DNA of 64,000 nucleotides, from NCBI GenBank assembly GCA_004794655.1, contig SMMW01000589.1, forward strand, positions 744,001 to 808,000, in the 5' to 3' direction. Shown piece by piece: positions 1-12,612 of the stretch; the stretch's first letter is position 1; each line of letters opens with the position of its first letter. The position numbers and the translations under genes were made by a program. The DNA is from Marisa cornuarietis (Eukaryota; Mollusca; Gastropoda; Architaenioglossa; Ampullariidae). Below the pieces are notes generated by a model that made no database searches, was not told where the DNA came from, and worked only from the letters and a program-made list of their open reading frames with translations.

Positions 1-983
1 TTCGCGGAAAATTGCGAGTGGCTTGTACTAGAGTTTGCAAAAGGCTTGTGAAGTTCTCCAAACAACAACAACAGCCCAAGAATATGTCCCGTTCGCTGTA
101 TAAACCGTCTGATTGTCAAAGACAGATAACAATCTGTTGGATTTATGCTAATCATGAGGAATGTATTTGTTTCAAACACCGCAGTGATCAGAACTTATGA
201 GCCTCACATATCATCGACTCCGACTAGATTCCTTATGGGTTTTTTTTAAATAGGAAAGTGAGTCTAGTGAGAAACAGAATTCTGAACACCTTAGATCTTC
301 AGTGATATTTTAGTTTCAACTTACCTGCCTTGTCTGAGTCTCTGTCTCTTTATTTAGTTTTTCGTCGCCTTCAGTTATGTGTCGCCTGATTCTATTGGAT
401 CTGCTCAGGCCGCTGCACACACACACGCACGCGCGCGCACGCACAAACAGTCATTGGCAGAAACAGGTGTATAGACATGCTATGCAAACAGTCATTTGAG
501 CAAACTGTGGTAAAGATGTTAGGAACATAAAGTCATGAGAGGAAATAGGTTCCTGGTGCTACATCAAAAAAGCAAAATACATAAAACAGGGAATTCCCTG
601 AACTCGCTTCTTGCAAATAAATTATCAATTATAGAGCTTGACTAATAACGGATATACATAACAGCGGAAATAATAATAATAAGAAGAAGAACGTAAAATG
701 GCGAAAGGAGAACAGCAACAATGAAAGACATGAATCACAACGATCCATTAGAAATTTAGTAACAAGATAACGTTTTAAATATGTCCTGTTACCACAGACG
801 GAAATTACAACAGGTTTATCAAGTAGGGAACAGCGGCCGGAATTAAGGACTACAGTTTTATTATTGTTAAGTTTCTGCTTGTAATTCGGCTGAACAGCTT
901 GACAGAATGATTTGTAATTTAGATGAGTTTTACGTGATCAGTGAAATGAAACGTGAATCATTTAGAGACAGGGTGTCACTCAC
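1..983. other. Left flank, no gene recognised
   Basis: This stretch should hold the intron and possibly the TM6-TM7 exon of the GPCR on the minus strand. The minus-strand frame over about 1-190 is open and ends in hydrophobic residues and an Arg-Arg-Phe, but no clear NPxxY motif or splice acceptor could be fixed, so no exon is called. A short CA/CG-rich run sits near 418-448. Confidence 0.4.
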
Positions 984-2148
984 CTGATGATGATGACGTT
1001 TAAGAGGATAATGAGGATGCAGGGAACTACAGAATATAAGAAGGGCATGACCTTTGACCACACTTTCGTATAGAACTCTGAAAATCCCTCGATACCAGCC
1101 ATTGAGCATAGCGTGTCTTCAGTCATACGCCAGAGAGCGAAGTTATGGACTGTGAGGGCGAGGACAATGAGAAGACACCCAATGCTGCAAGCGATGGCTT
1201 TGTTCACGGATGTGAAAAGGCCTACCTGTCAGAACATGAACAACGCTTTTAGTACGAAATCAACGAGTCATGTGGCAATCAGAATGTGGCTGTTATTTCT
1301 ACAACAGCTCTTAATCCAGAAGTCGAATATTCAAAGGAAAAAAACTTTCTTCCTTAACCGTTCAGGTCTCTCTTAATCAGGAACGTTGTTAAATGATGTC
1401 TGCAGTAAGAGCCTTCGTAACCGGACATATTTCGTCGAATAACCGTAAGCCACAAGGGTATTCTTAACGTGACAAGCATTGTTGACTATATTGCTATGCT
1501 TTAAAAACTTGGAGTGTGCTCGGGAAACATTTGTAAACGTTGTGACAATTATGCGTCAGCGTTACACGGCCTCTTTAAATAATGCTGAATCTTTCATTCT
1601 GTCGGGAGACAGAAAAACATTGAAACGGTTTTTGTAACGTAGTGAGAAATTTTATTTAACAAAATTAGGAATTGTTTTAGATGCCATGTATTTAACGTTG
1701 TGACACGTTTACTCACCTTCAGAGGAAACCAAACGGCTGTACATCTCTCTCCAGCGAGGACTATCAAAATAAAGTTTGGGAACAATGTCAAGATCTCCCA
1801 TATTCCTTCTGCTATGGGGCATATTATCTCCATAGCTTTTACAGAAATTTTACTTCCGTAAACAATAAACAACACAAACGACACAAAGAACCCATCAGCG
1901 ACTGCAAGTACGCAGTAGTAAAAGGACGCAGAAGTAAACGGCTTCATGCGCATGATTACTAAGAAACTGACAACACTTCCAGGAAGGCCGATAACCAGAT
2001 TTATCCAGGGAATGGCATAGTAAATATTCGATATGTGTTTAAACAACGGATCTGCCAAGAAGACGGCGATTCGCATCATGAGCCTATCCATGGCGGATTC
2101 AGTAGTATTCATGGCGAGTCGCTTGACTATATCTTCCGTCACATTCAT
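984..2148 (-). CDS. Class A (rhodopsin-type) GPCR, partial: TM1-TM5 in two exons
   Basis: Two exons are read on the minus strand. Exon a (2148-1717, 144 codons) starts at the ATG at 2148, which directly opens a short N-terminus with NVT and NTT glycosylation sequons, then TM1, TM2 with the family Asp (AVAD), and TM3 preceded by Cys and ending in ERC-TAVWFPLK, the DRY-motif position. Its donor is GTGAGT at 1716-1711. Exon b (1225-984) follows acceptor CAG in phase 0 and gives TM4, an extracellular loop 2 with the Cys expected to pair with TM3, and TM5; its donor GTGAGT leaves phase 2. The join reads WFPLK-VGLFTSVNKA, a normal second intracellular loop. TM6, TM7 and the C-tail are not seen and probably lie beyond the left edge. 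The family predicts a G-protein-coupled plasma-membrane receptor; the ligand cannot be told. An exon upstream of 2148 carrying 5' UTR is possible because a CAG immediately precedes the ATG. Confidence 0.8.
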
Positions 2149-4520
2149 CTGTAATTCATTATCTGGAAAAATATAAAGATTTATTGTTAGATATACAAGA
2201 ATAAAAGTTGTTTCTTTGTCGGTATGAAAAATCGGCGATTGAAAATGCTGCAAAACATCAACATTGATGATTATGAATCATAGTTTGGAACCTATGTGTA
2301 ATCAGCTGTGTGTGTGTGTGTGTGCGCGCGCGCGCGCGTGCGCGCATACAAATATTGAAACAAACAGGTGATATTCATTAACTGAGCAGAGTGATTCTTT
2401 GAAACATCGTTCCGTCTAAGGCCTGATTCATAGTCTGACGGTCGAGGTAAGACAAATCTTAAAATACGACTCCAGTACCCAGCCCCTTCCTCTTGTCTTC
2501 CAAAAAAGCGTCTGATTAACTGACTTTTGTTTGGAGGATCGTTTACACCAACTACAGAAATAGAAACAAAGGAGGCGCCGTAGAATGTAAATTCACGTGT
2601 TAACACAGACCTGAAACTGGTAAACTCCCTTTCTGCGCCTCCTTGTATATGATGCTCATGTGAGGTCAGTGGTTTGGACTTTTGTACATGGTGATCTTTG
2701 TAGGATTCTGTCTCAAGAACAGAAAAGTATTAAACACTCCAGTTATGAAAGTAATATGTTGTATCGAGTTCAGCTTGACTTTTTTTCCTTCGCATTCATA
2801 AATTTAAAATTAGAAACATTTGCAGATTATAGACATATTAATATATAATTTGTATTTTACTTGCTCAAACATCAGAATATTCGTAAAATAGTGAAGACTT
2901 AAAGCCAATTCTTACAGCTCTCAAAACGGTCAGAAAACAATCGATTGTATGCATACTGAAAAGAAGAAGAAGATGAAATTTAATTAAGAATATATATTTG
3001 CAGCTTGTAAGAATATTTACAGTAGGGAACGTTTTGTAAAAATATGTTACCAAAGCTTTAAATTATCTGCGTACACAACTTGATCTCAACTTTTCTGATT
3101 AACTTCAATGATTCTGGTATGAATAAAGTACAAAGCATTCTGTAGTCCGACGAAGACAGGCAAAGGGTAGCCCTACCTACAGAAATAACTGCGCCCATTA
3201 CAAAACCAAAGTTTTAGCCGTTATCTGTGCAATGAACAGTGTCATGCACTCACAAGTGGTGTTATACATAACCAGCAAACTAAGCTGACAGCAGCAATGA
3301 GGAATATCAATTGCCTAAAGACTGTGCCTGCAGTGGATACCCTCACACTGTGGTATTCAAGGCAAAGAGCAGACTGAAAAAATCCAAAATTTAGGTTCTT
3401 CAGCCAGGGAGGATGAGAACAAGGTCAGCCTAACAGAAATTAAAACTGTCGATAGGGCTTTGCACAGACCACCCAAACTACCAGACAGCTACCATCATTT
3501 GTAAAACAGGTGATAGTTTTCCGCCACAGGACAGGGCACGAGAGACCTAAACACCACCTCTACTGTAAGGTACATTTGGTGTCATCCCCAATGTGTTCCT
3601 GTGAAGGTTCCTCCATGAAGTGAGGGTGGAAGTCTGCCCGTCACCGATGCTCATCATTACAAAACTGACCTCCGAGTGTGACAAAACATTTTGTTTCCTG
3701 CAGTCAAGTATAATTACTCGGTAACAATATGTGAGATAAAGTGCGTGTACCAACCGTTCCAGCAAGTATGATGGCGCGGTTTAGCGTGTGCTGTCTATAT
3801 AGCCAGTGCTCGAAGGACCGCATGCACAACTCCGTAAGCTCCTCCCTCTTCCAGCAATGACCATATATGGAGAATGTCAATCATTCATTTTGAACACGAG
3901 AGCACAGTATGAAGATCCTTCTTCATTGATATGTTTTTTTTCCTGGTTTAGTATTGTAGTCCGTTGTTGGAAGTGGGATCTGTGTGGGTGTGTAATCGAC
4001 TGTACGGAGCATCCAGACTAGTCGCATTCAGCTTTGGAAAAGCCTAGCGGACGTTCATTTTTTTTCCGTCTCACGTGAATCACATTAAATTACAAATAAA
4101 TGAAATACGACGAATAGAAACCTTTGAAAAATGTTGGCGACGTCCGTTAATTACGCAGTACGTAAGAAAAGAAAAAAATTTTGTTGACCTCCTCCATCGA
4201 TCCGTCCATCTGCTTGTTTCTGCGGGTCGTAATTTAATTAGATTTTAGGTGATAAATATTTTAGTTTACGCTGTACAAAAATATTTTGGTACATGCTGTG
4301 TAAAACGAAAGGCTACGCCCTGTGCAGGCATATATCTATATATATGTTTTATGTGTGTGTGTGCGTGCGTGTGAGTGTGTGTGTGTGCGTGTGAGAGGGA
4401 GATATAAAATAATTTTCTTGTAAGAAAGAATTTTCTTGCGGAAAATATTTTTAAAACGTTATTCACAGAAGTAATGTCGATCTGTACTCCGAATATAAAT
4501 GTCAGAGGTTTTTGTGTGTG

Positions 4521-4570
<50 letters not shown>

Positions 4571-6469
4571 AAATAAATCCAAAATTGGTGCATTTAGGCA
4601 ATGAGTGCATTGAATTGTACGTCATTTGCTTTTAGAGTAGTTTTGAAAACGATGGTCTCGCTACATGACTGCTAAATAATGATTAAGCCTAAAGGAGAAA
4701 GTTTTACATAAGAAGAAAGAGGTATGATTGTGGGTAATTTCTCTCAAAATTGTGTTTGTGATGTTTGTATTTCAGGGAATGTTTAAAAGAGCGATCGAAA
4801 TACCCTCTGTTCACGCTATCGATCTTTGCTGGCGTGTAGGCCCGCTAACAAATACACAAGGAAGGCTACTCCGACAGCAAAAATACGAAAAGTGCATTAT
4901 TCTATGGTCTCGACCGCGAGCTACAAGGGTTGTCAATCCAAGCAATCATTACGAGATCGCAACACTGTTTTGCTGTTATCTTCAGGCCTTAGCACACCCG
5001 TCTGAGCTCCTGACGATTTTTCCACCCGACTCGCTGTCGTCGGTCTGCCTTGTGTGGACGTTCTTTCTGTGAGACTCATCAGACGAGCGCTTTTCGGCAG
5101 ACGCTCATTCTCTGGCCTCAAGTCTTAATTATCTGCCCCTTTTTTCTCTCGAGCTGTGTCTACGTTTGACTTAGTCAAGTCTGGCCTCAGTGTCACTATG
5201 AGGTAACAGTGATGAGACGTGTAGACAATAGTTAACTGCCTGGCGTCGTTAACATAAGTTGTCAAGGCAGTTGAAGTACGATGTTTTTATCTTCTAGCAA
5301 AGTTTGTAGTCAGCCAAAGAACTTTCAGCGGCGGGGCATGGAATAGGCTGAATTTTTCCCTGATTCTAGCAAAACTTTATTTTCCAAAGACAAAAGAAAT
5401 TTTTTAGAGGTGATTGAAGACAAATCAAAAAAAGGAAAATCCCAAAATGTCACGTTGGACAAGGAGCATCTTAATTTGTGCTCATTACAAATGGACAGGC
5501 TCGTGTGCTTGTTCTTTTTCTGTGAAGTGTTGGGTGCGGTGAATCATTTTCTTTTTAACCTGCCGCCATTTTCTCATGTTGACTTGCACAAGTACATTCC
5601 ACGAATATTGTGTACCTTTTTATTGTCTTCAACTCTATAAAAGACGTCTTTTGTAAATGAAATTGTTATTAACTATATTCTGGATAATGAAAAGCGTGCA
5701 CCATTCGTATGTAAAATGATCGTCTGTGCGGAATGTCGAGACCAGTCAAAATCAGTTTTTGAACATTTAGGTTCTTTTCTTTTCCCCTGTAATGTTGGTA
5801 CTTACGCTTATTACTATAAGAATAAGATAAATGGAAATATTTCACAGTTATCATAATTATTGTCTTGCTAAAAGCAAATAGGTTCATCCGTGATTCAGTG
5901 ATATCATCATCTGAACTAATTGATTTCTAGGCCTGAGGATTATAATTAAACAGGTCTCACTAATGTACCTCAAGACGTGCGCTAGTTTGATGGTTGAGGT
6001 AAGATATATCTCAAAATATAACTCCAATACCCAGCCCGTTTGTCTCCCGAAAATCATCAGATTAACTGGTTTATTTTTCACGTTCATGCAATCCGCAGAC
6101 TGCGCCTACCTGCATGAGATGTTTAAGTCACAGGTATGGCCTTTTGTGTATCTGTCTTTAGAATAGAATATATTAAGAACTCCCATTCTCTCAAATTGAT
6201 CACAGCTTTGATTTTTTCTCCCTGATCCATCATACTAAAATGAGACATAACTGCAGATTATGGACTTAGTGGTTTAGAATTTGTGTTGCGATTCCTCGGC
6301 CATCAGAAAGGATCTTAAATAGTGCAGCACTGAAGGCAGTTTTTATAGTCCTCAAAAGGTGTTATTTAATTCCAAACAGCCTAGAGCATAGGTTAAACCA
6401 GGTGAACACGAGGGCATATCTAGTCACGGGTATTAACAGTGATCACAGTCTTGCCTTATCGAGCTTTCG
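2149..6469. other. Non-coding stretch with microsatellites
   Basis: No exon or element was supported here. It contains TG/CG repeats at about 2308-2345, TG-rich sequence at 4350-4395 and a long (TG)n at about 4513-4568. Open frames at 2292-2606 and 4728-5072 have no recognisable protein features and are left out. Confidence 0.5.
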
Positions 6470-6474
6470 TTTGA

Positions 6475-8185
6475 AGTAAGAGGTGAAGACCAACCCACGC
6501 ATTCGCTTTAACCCAGAAAAACTTCTCGAAACTGTTGCCAAAGTATTCCAGGCGCAAGTAGGAGAAAACTTCGACTGCAACAATTTCACCCTCTCGAGCT
6601 ATATTAAAGACGTGTTCTTAACCTCAGCTTAAAACGATCACGGGAAATTCAAGAACGAAGAAACAGCCCTGAGTCACAAAAACGTTCTCGGCCTTTGTGA
6701 CCGCCCATGGGCCCTGAAGACTGAGAAGCTGAAAAGTACAAAAAAGTTAACCGCGAGATTCAGAAAGCTATGAAGCCAGGGAAATCTGGATCGAGGACAG
6801 ATGTAGTAAGATTGATGAAGGGATGGTCTGGGGCGACAACCGCAAGGTCTTCTGCCTACTCAGGACTTTCACCAATTAGAACCAGCAATAAACGTTAGCC
6901 ACTGAAGATAGAGTCGCCTGCTCTCGAATCACAAAAATGTTCTAGACCGATGTGCGGGGTACTGCAACGTACTTCACGCTGACAACGGACCCAACATCCT
7001 TCAGGACAATCAAGAAACGAACGTAGACCCAGAGGACCTGCAGATCCTACTGGAAGAGTTGGAACCGGTGGATTGGAGCCTGAAGGAGTTAAGCGTCCCC
7101 GGATGGATAAAGTCTTAGCGGAGTTGATCAAAGGTAACGGGGAAGAGATAGTGAAGGCTCTTACCACACTGTGTCCGAATATCTGGGCAACCAAGCAGTA
7201 GCCACAATAGTGGATGCAATCACTGGTAATGACTCTAAGAAGGGAAACGTGACAAACAGCTAAATTCCGACCCGGCAAGAATACTGCTGAATAAATTTTC
7301 AACAGCAGGGTCCTCGTCGAGAAGTACCTGTAGAATGGCGAGGATCTTTTACCATAACTTTATCGACTTCAAGAAGGCTTGAACAGAGTACAGAACGAGA
7401 GACTATGCAGCGTACTACGGGAATCCAACTTAGAAGGAGGCCGTATATGTGCTATAGACGGCTCTAGGAATTTAGTACTGTTGAACAAGTGGCTAGCGCT
7501 TTCCTACAAAGGTTGGTGTGCATCAGGGATGATATTTGTACCCTATGCCGTTAAACATCTAACTTGAAAAATTCATGCAGAATACACTTCACGACCATCA
7601 CACCTCCATGTTGATCGGGGAGAGGCCGCTTAATAAAATCCAGCTTTCTGACGACATCGATCTGATGGTGAAGCGAGTTACAGACCATCATTGACAAACT
7701 CGCCGCCAGAGCGAGCGCTTACGGGATGAAGATCAGCACAGATAAACGAAAAGGAAGGTTCTGCCATAACAACCAATGAGGAGATCCGAATTAAGGGAGT
7801 ACATCTGGTGGAGGTGCAATCCTTTAAGTACTATTTCTAAGGACGGTAGCTGCACGACTGACGTACTTCTCAGGATCACGGCAGAAACAACAGCGATAAT
7901 GAGTCTCCTTAAAATTTGTTACAGTAAAAGTGTCAGCTTCTGCACCAGATTTAGGCTTTAAAATTATCTCGTTGTGCCTGTCATGGTGAACTCCTGAGAG
8001 ACGTGGACTTTGCGTTCGAAATGCGTTTCTACAGGGAGCAGAAGACGAACGACTTTGTCCGCAGTCTAGTCATCTGCTTGATGGGTCCACAGGAACCTCT
8101 GATCGCTACCGTCAAACGGCCGTAGCTGGTGTAGTTTAGACACATCATTTGATATGACAACTTCCCGAAGTTTCGTTGAAGGCGG
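6475..8185 (+). pseudogene. Decayed RTE-like LINE reverse transcriptase
   Basis: Read across all three frames, this stretch matches the same retroelement family as the copy at 25,850-27,262. The linker upstream of the RT is visible around 6480-6860 (TNPRIRFNPEKLLETV, then DEGMVWGDNRKVF), as are RT traces around 7360-7420, a palm-like FADDIDL remnant near 7650 (readable as DDIDLMV) and the FKY segment near 7820. Stops and frameshifts are many, so the copy is dead. Its 3' end breaks off into the (TG)n microsatellite at 8191. Clade naming is tentative; the family is a non-LTR retrotransposon with RT followed by the C-terminal region typical of RTE-like elements. Confidence 0.75.
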
Positions 8186-8189
8186 TCTC

Positions 8190-8190
8190 C

Positions 8191-8272
<82 letters not shown>

Positions 8273-8291
8273 GCGCGCGCGCGCGCGCGTT
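8190..8291. repeat. Compound (TG)n-(TGCG)n-(CG)n microsatellite
   Basis: About 50 bp of TG dinucleotides pass into TGCG tetranucleotides and then pure CG alternation. The alternating purine-pyrimidine run of about 100 bp is of the kind known to adopt Z-DNA. It lies between a decayed LINE and a SINE tail. Confidence 0.9.
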
Positions 8292-8299
8292 AGGATTGC

Positions 8300-8514
8300 G
8301 GTTTAGCTTGCCAAAAAAACGTGTTTTAGTGTGTACGAGTTAGTGTTTGACGCCGAGCCAGCAACAAACGCTTTATCACGGCAAGGCAGCCAGCCCTGTA
8401 AACAGTTGCCACATGTAGAGGAAGAAAAGCTGCCCGAGACGAGAGCTGAACCTAGGACAGCCAGCCTTCACTGTAATGGTGCCAGGCGCTCACCGTTGCG
8501 CCACCGGACCGCCC
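8300..8514 (-). mobile_element. tRNA-derived SINE, minus strand
   Basis: Read on the minus strand from 8514, the head gives a pol III A-box-like segment (GGTGGCGCAACGGTGAG) and, about 50 bp on, a B-box-like GGTTCAGCTCT near 8450. This spacing and sequence are those of a tRNA-like promoter. The body continues through a conserved segment (reverse complement of gccgagccagcaacaaac, near 8351) to about 8300, where it meets the CG repeat. No target duplication was found. The open frame over 8331-8594 is a shadow of this element. Confidence 0.65.
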
Positions 8515-9109
8515 CGTCAGTGCGGAAGGAAGGGTCCAGCCTGTTTTCCCCACCTGCGACAACTACTCAGCCAAGACCGGGGAAGGAGTTATGAAAAATC
8601 TACGTGCTTAGCAACTACCCAGTCTGCTTGAAATCGTACGGAAAAGTGAAAAGGGGGTTTCTTGTCGCGAGGATAAGTCTAAGCTGAGAGAGTTCGGTTG
8701 GACCAGAGACACCGAAGGAAAGGACAGCCATCATTGCGCGCGCGTAGTGGGCCAGCGCTGACTCAACTCGCGTCCACTTGTATACAAGCTTAACTTATTG
8801 ACAGGCAGCTTCCCGTCTCTTTGTTTGTACCCGCGAGCATAATAGACTCCTTGGATACTGAGGAAATCTTCTTAGAAAGTATGCTTCGATATATATTTTT
8901 TAATATGTGAATCATAATGTAAAATATATTTGCTCAAACAGAGAGTTGTGTCGTAGTATATGTATTTATTTTAAAGTCAAGAAGTCAGCAAGCTCTCGCT
9001 TTCTACCTCATTGTCTTTCTGACTGGTTACAGAAACTCACTGAACTCACTGAACTACTTTCGACGCTATCTACTGAAATATTTGCAAGAAATTTAGATGA
9101 GGCCTCTAG

Positions 9110-9385
9110 AAACATCTCCCAATTCCAAGACCCATGTAAATATCTGCTTTTGTTGTTGTTTCTTGTTTGTACTTTTTTTCTTTTAACAATCACCTTGTAC
9201 ATATTCACTTTCCACTCTTATTTGATGTTTTATTTCATGTTTACTACCAATTATTTTTGTATTCTTTTAATTATTTGTTTATTCTTTCCCCATACGGAGC
9301 GAGGGCTAAATGAAAAAAAGCACCTTCTCGCTTATTTACCTCTCGTTAATAAAGAATTGTCATTGTCATTGTCATTATCAGAAAG
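9110..9385 (+). mobile_element. 3' end of a non-LTR retroelement with (TTGTCA)n tail
   Basis: The sequence ends with a polyadenylation-like TTAATAAAGAATTG followed by tandem TTGTCA units (about 9354-9380), the tail layout of many LINE 3' ends. The T-rich stretch upstream lacks coding sequence and would be 3' UTR. The 5' boundary is a guess; no reverse transcriptase is left. Confidence 0.5.
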
Positions 9386-9624
9386 CGGTTTATAGCGAGT
9401 TTATCGTTTTTAATGGATTTAATTCAGCATTAATTCAGACCAAGGCCCTAAGGAACGTACCTTAAACTCAATTTATTCTGTAACACATTTAAATCCTTAT
9501 TTATTGATTTTTTTTAACATGTTGTTTCGAACACATTCACATAGTGCGTTGTGTTAGCTTATCTTATCAAATTATTTAACATATTACAACAGACTTCATA
9601 TTAAAATAGATCACTTATTATCTT

Positions 9625-9695
<71 letters not shown>

Positions 9696-10711
9696 CTCAA
9701 AATAATTACGACAGTAGCTATGTGACACACAGTGTAAAGTGAAAGCGGAAAAAACGAAGCAATGACTTAGTCCAGCGCATGCGCGTCGCAAGTTATCTAT
9801 TCCGCGCTTGAGCTGCTAGTCCTTCTCTCTATAAAGTCTCTGGTTGGACGAGTGTTCCGCCCGCATCTTCAACAAAAGCGCTGAGTAAATGTCTGAATGT
9901 TGACTAGAGTGAGCTAAACTTTTCCTGGGGGATGGGGGAGTGGACGTCTTTCTCAGGTCTGTCTTTTTTTCTCAGTCTAATGGAATTAAGGAATGAATTA
10001 TTCTGACTCGAGGAAGGGATATGAGGAGCACATGCATATATATGGGCTTAGTTTTTTTTTCAGCCCCCGATCTCCAAACACGAACTGTACGGACCGTACA
10101 GACTCTGCACTCCTGCCAGCATTTCTTTCGTTCATGTCAGTTCTGTCGTGAAGAGAAACGTTTTTTTCTACTTCATGATCATTACCGTCAATGCATTCTT
10201 CAGCCATTCCATATTCCACTGATGTAGAGCCGCCCTGTTGTGGTGTTCCTGTCGTGACGATGACAAAATCGACATAGGCATTCGGGCACATAAAAATTTA
10301 TGATAGCATTGTCGTGTCTGAACCAAAGAAGTTACCTCGTTCATAAATGTTTCCATGATTTAAATCAGGTAGTTTACGTCAACCTCTGTGTGTGCATGAG
10401 AATGTCACGTTCAATAAATTGTTTTCTTAACTGTTAGCGAGAATGTTTTTCTGTCCAGAGTTTCTTTGTTTGCCGCGACTGTAAGGTGACCGATGCGAGT
10501 CTAGTACTGTAATTGTAAAACCGGGGAAATAGAGTTAAACCTAAACATATAAATATTCCAATATTTCTTGTTGATAAATAGTTTACTTTTTGGGGGGAAA
10601 GGGGCGAGGGCGCAGTATTTGTCTTTTGCGTAGGACGCAGTCCCGCCTTACAATGGCCGTGTATGAGAATACAAATCGCTTGTACATCACAGAAAAAAAT
10701 TAAACATCGCT
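9386..10711. other. Non-coding stretch
   Basis: It contains a (CA)n microsatellite at about 9626-9694. Overlapping short open frames on both strands near 10,000-10,350 show no domain, splice signal or low-complexity-free signature that would support a gene. Confidence 0.4.
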
Positions 10712-10724
10712 ATGCCATCCCTGT

Positions 10725-11177
10725 TTCTTCTATATGGGTCTTCCTTCTATATGGGTCTGAGACGTGGCGTGTGACAAACACCATCACCAGGAAGATTCAA
10801 ACATTCATCAACAGATGTCTGCGCCACATTTTCAACATCAGATGGCCCGAGAGAATCCAATGCATACCTGTGGGAGAGAGCCAACCAGAAACCTGCCAGC
10901 CAAGACATCAAGAAGCGAAAGTGGGGGTGTATTGGCCACACCCTGCGAAAGCCAGCCGAAAATCTAACACGATAAGCTCTGGACTGGAACCCACAGGGGA
11001 GGCGCAGGGTTGGGAGACCCAGACAGACGTGGAGAAGATCGGTCCACGGCGAGGCGGAGGCAGCTGGAATGACATGGACCCAACTGGGGAGGGAGGCCCA
11101 GAACCGGGTTCGCTGGCGTGGTGTAGTTGCGGCCCTATGCTCCACTGGGGGCGAAAAGGAATAATAATAAGAAGAAG
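10725..11177 (+). mobile_element. 5'-truncated LINE insertion with 13-bp target duplication
   Basis: The insert is flanked on both sides by atgccatccctgt (10,712-10,724 and 11,178-11,190). It encodes, with one frame change near 10,850, the C-terminal part of a LINE polyprotein after the RT: YGSETWRV, an INRCLRHIF segment, then [11 protein letters not shown] and GRPRQTWRR, the conserved tail seen in RTE-like elements. It ends in an A-rich AATAATAAGAAGAAG tail, as target-primed reverse transcription leaves. The 5' edge carries a 17-bp-spaced duplication of cttctatatgggtc (10,727 and 10,744). It is too short to be active. Confidence 0.85.
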
Positions 11178-11190
11178 ATGCCATCCCTGT

Positions 11191-11902
11191 AAATATAAAT
11201 GTTTTATAGTCAGTTAAATGAGTCCTTTTTTTACACTTCAGCGTTGGTCAGGATGATACACGTAGATATGTCACGTACAGTGTTGAATATTGAGACCAGT
11301 CGCACAACTTGCTGTTGTTGTGACGTGAGTGCAACAGGATGCAAAAACCATTGTTGTGGCAACTATCCGCAGAGACGTTATATCTGATAGCGGAAAATAC
11401 GTGGCAGAATAACAAAAAGCAAACGCAAAACACTTTTAACAACTTTAATAAAAAGGAACCGTAAACATTTGACCGTATCACCCTTTCACATAGTCCTCTT
11501 GCAGGGTCACATGTGTTGTATCGTTCTGGTAGTTTCTATATTCCTGCAAAGAAGAAGTTCTTTGGATGCTCCCCAGGTGAGCACCACTTTCTTTACTTCA
11601 TCATAAGAGGTGAATCTGCAACCGCGCAGCTCCTTTTTCAGTCGAGCGAAGATTCATAGCTGATATTTTAAAGTGCAGCCAGGTGGGACATCTTATTCCT
11701 TGGTCTTCTCTACTCATTGCGTGCGCCATGTTGATGGTCGACCAGAACGACCTTCGTATTATGTACTCATGAGCCTTTCATTGATGAGTAGTGCTATGTC
11801 CATTTCAACCAAAATCCGACGGGAAATTTCCACAGGTTTCACTCCTCCTGCCCAAAGAAAGTACACTGCCGTATGTCGTGCTTAGATGGTGCAATCAAAC
11901 GT
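11191..11902. other. Non-coding stretch
   Basis: Nothing beyond short unconvincing open frames was seen. Confidence 0.4.
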
Positions 11903-12012
11903 GTGATTTTATAGTGCATATTCATAAGGAGCAAATTCTCAGCACTTGAGACAAGAACGGAAGTGGACATTGGACAACATACGAAGGACGAAAGGATAAA
12001 CAACAGTACTGA
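11903..12012 (-). mobile_element. Diverged 3' fragment of the CR1/L2-like LINE
   Basis: The plus-strand text tatagtgcatattca through ggataaacaacagtactgac aligns with the 3' UTR of the LINE at 38,697-40,610 and of the fragment at 29,079-29,452, with short internal losses. It is the most diverged of the three and probably the oldest. Orientation is minus, as in the other two. Confidence 0.6.
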
Positions 12013-12508
12013 CACACGTCTGATGAATTTTGCTAGTTTCTCTCTGCGTAATTTAAAAACAAATTACAAATTCCATTTACTTTTTTATTCTTACTCGGTG
12101 GTCGTGATGGCTTTTTAAAAGGTAAGTAGTGGAGCCTGACACTAGCTACAAAGCTGAGGGGATTGAAGACAGACTGCTGACAAGGACATGACAGGTAAGT
12201 TGCATCTCAACTGGGCTTTGAAATATTTGTGCTCATTAAAAACGTGTTGGACGGGTTCCTCTTCTTGCTCCCTGTGTTCTTGTTTTTATTTAACTTTTTT
12301 AATCGTAGAGCAGCAGTAGTTCCAGTCTTAAGAGGAGGTTAAATCAATGGACCACCGTTATCGTCATCTTCCTCTCTTCGGAGGCTTCCACCACCCAACA
12401 TTTCTGCGCTAGCCTGTCAGTTCCCGGACACTGGAATTGCTTCATTCTAACCGGCTGGTAGTGGCACACAAACACCCAGCTTGTTCTTTGTTTTCACGAT
12501 ATGTGGCA

Positions 12509-12509
<1 letters not shown>

Positions 12510-12601
<92 letters not shown>

Positions 12602-12612
12602 GCGCGCGCGCA
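12510..12612. repeat. Compound (CA)n-(CACG)n-(CG)n microsatellite
   Basis: A (CA)n run passes into CACG units and ends in CG alternation, mirroring the array at 8190. Both are long enough to be Z-DNA candidates. Histidine- and arginine-rich open frames over it are translation artefacts. Confidence 0.9.

Noticed and set aside
4728..5072. A 114-residue open frame with a hydrophobic start
   Set aside because: No domain, no splice partners and no conserved pattern.
8331..8594. An 87-residue open frame
   Set aside because: It overlaps the minus-strand tRNA-SINE and has no protein features.
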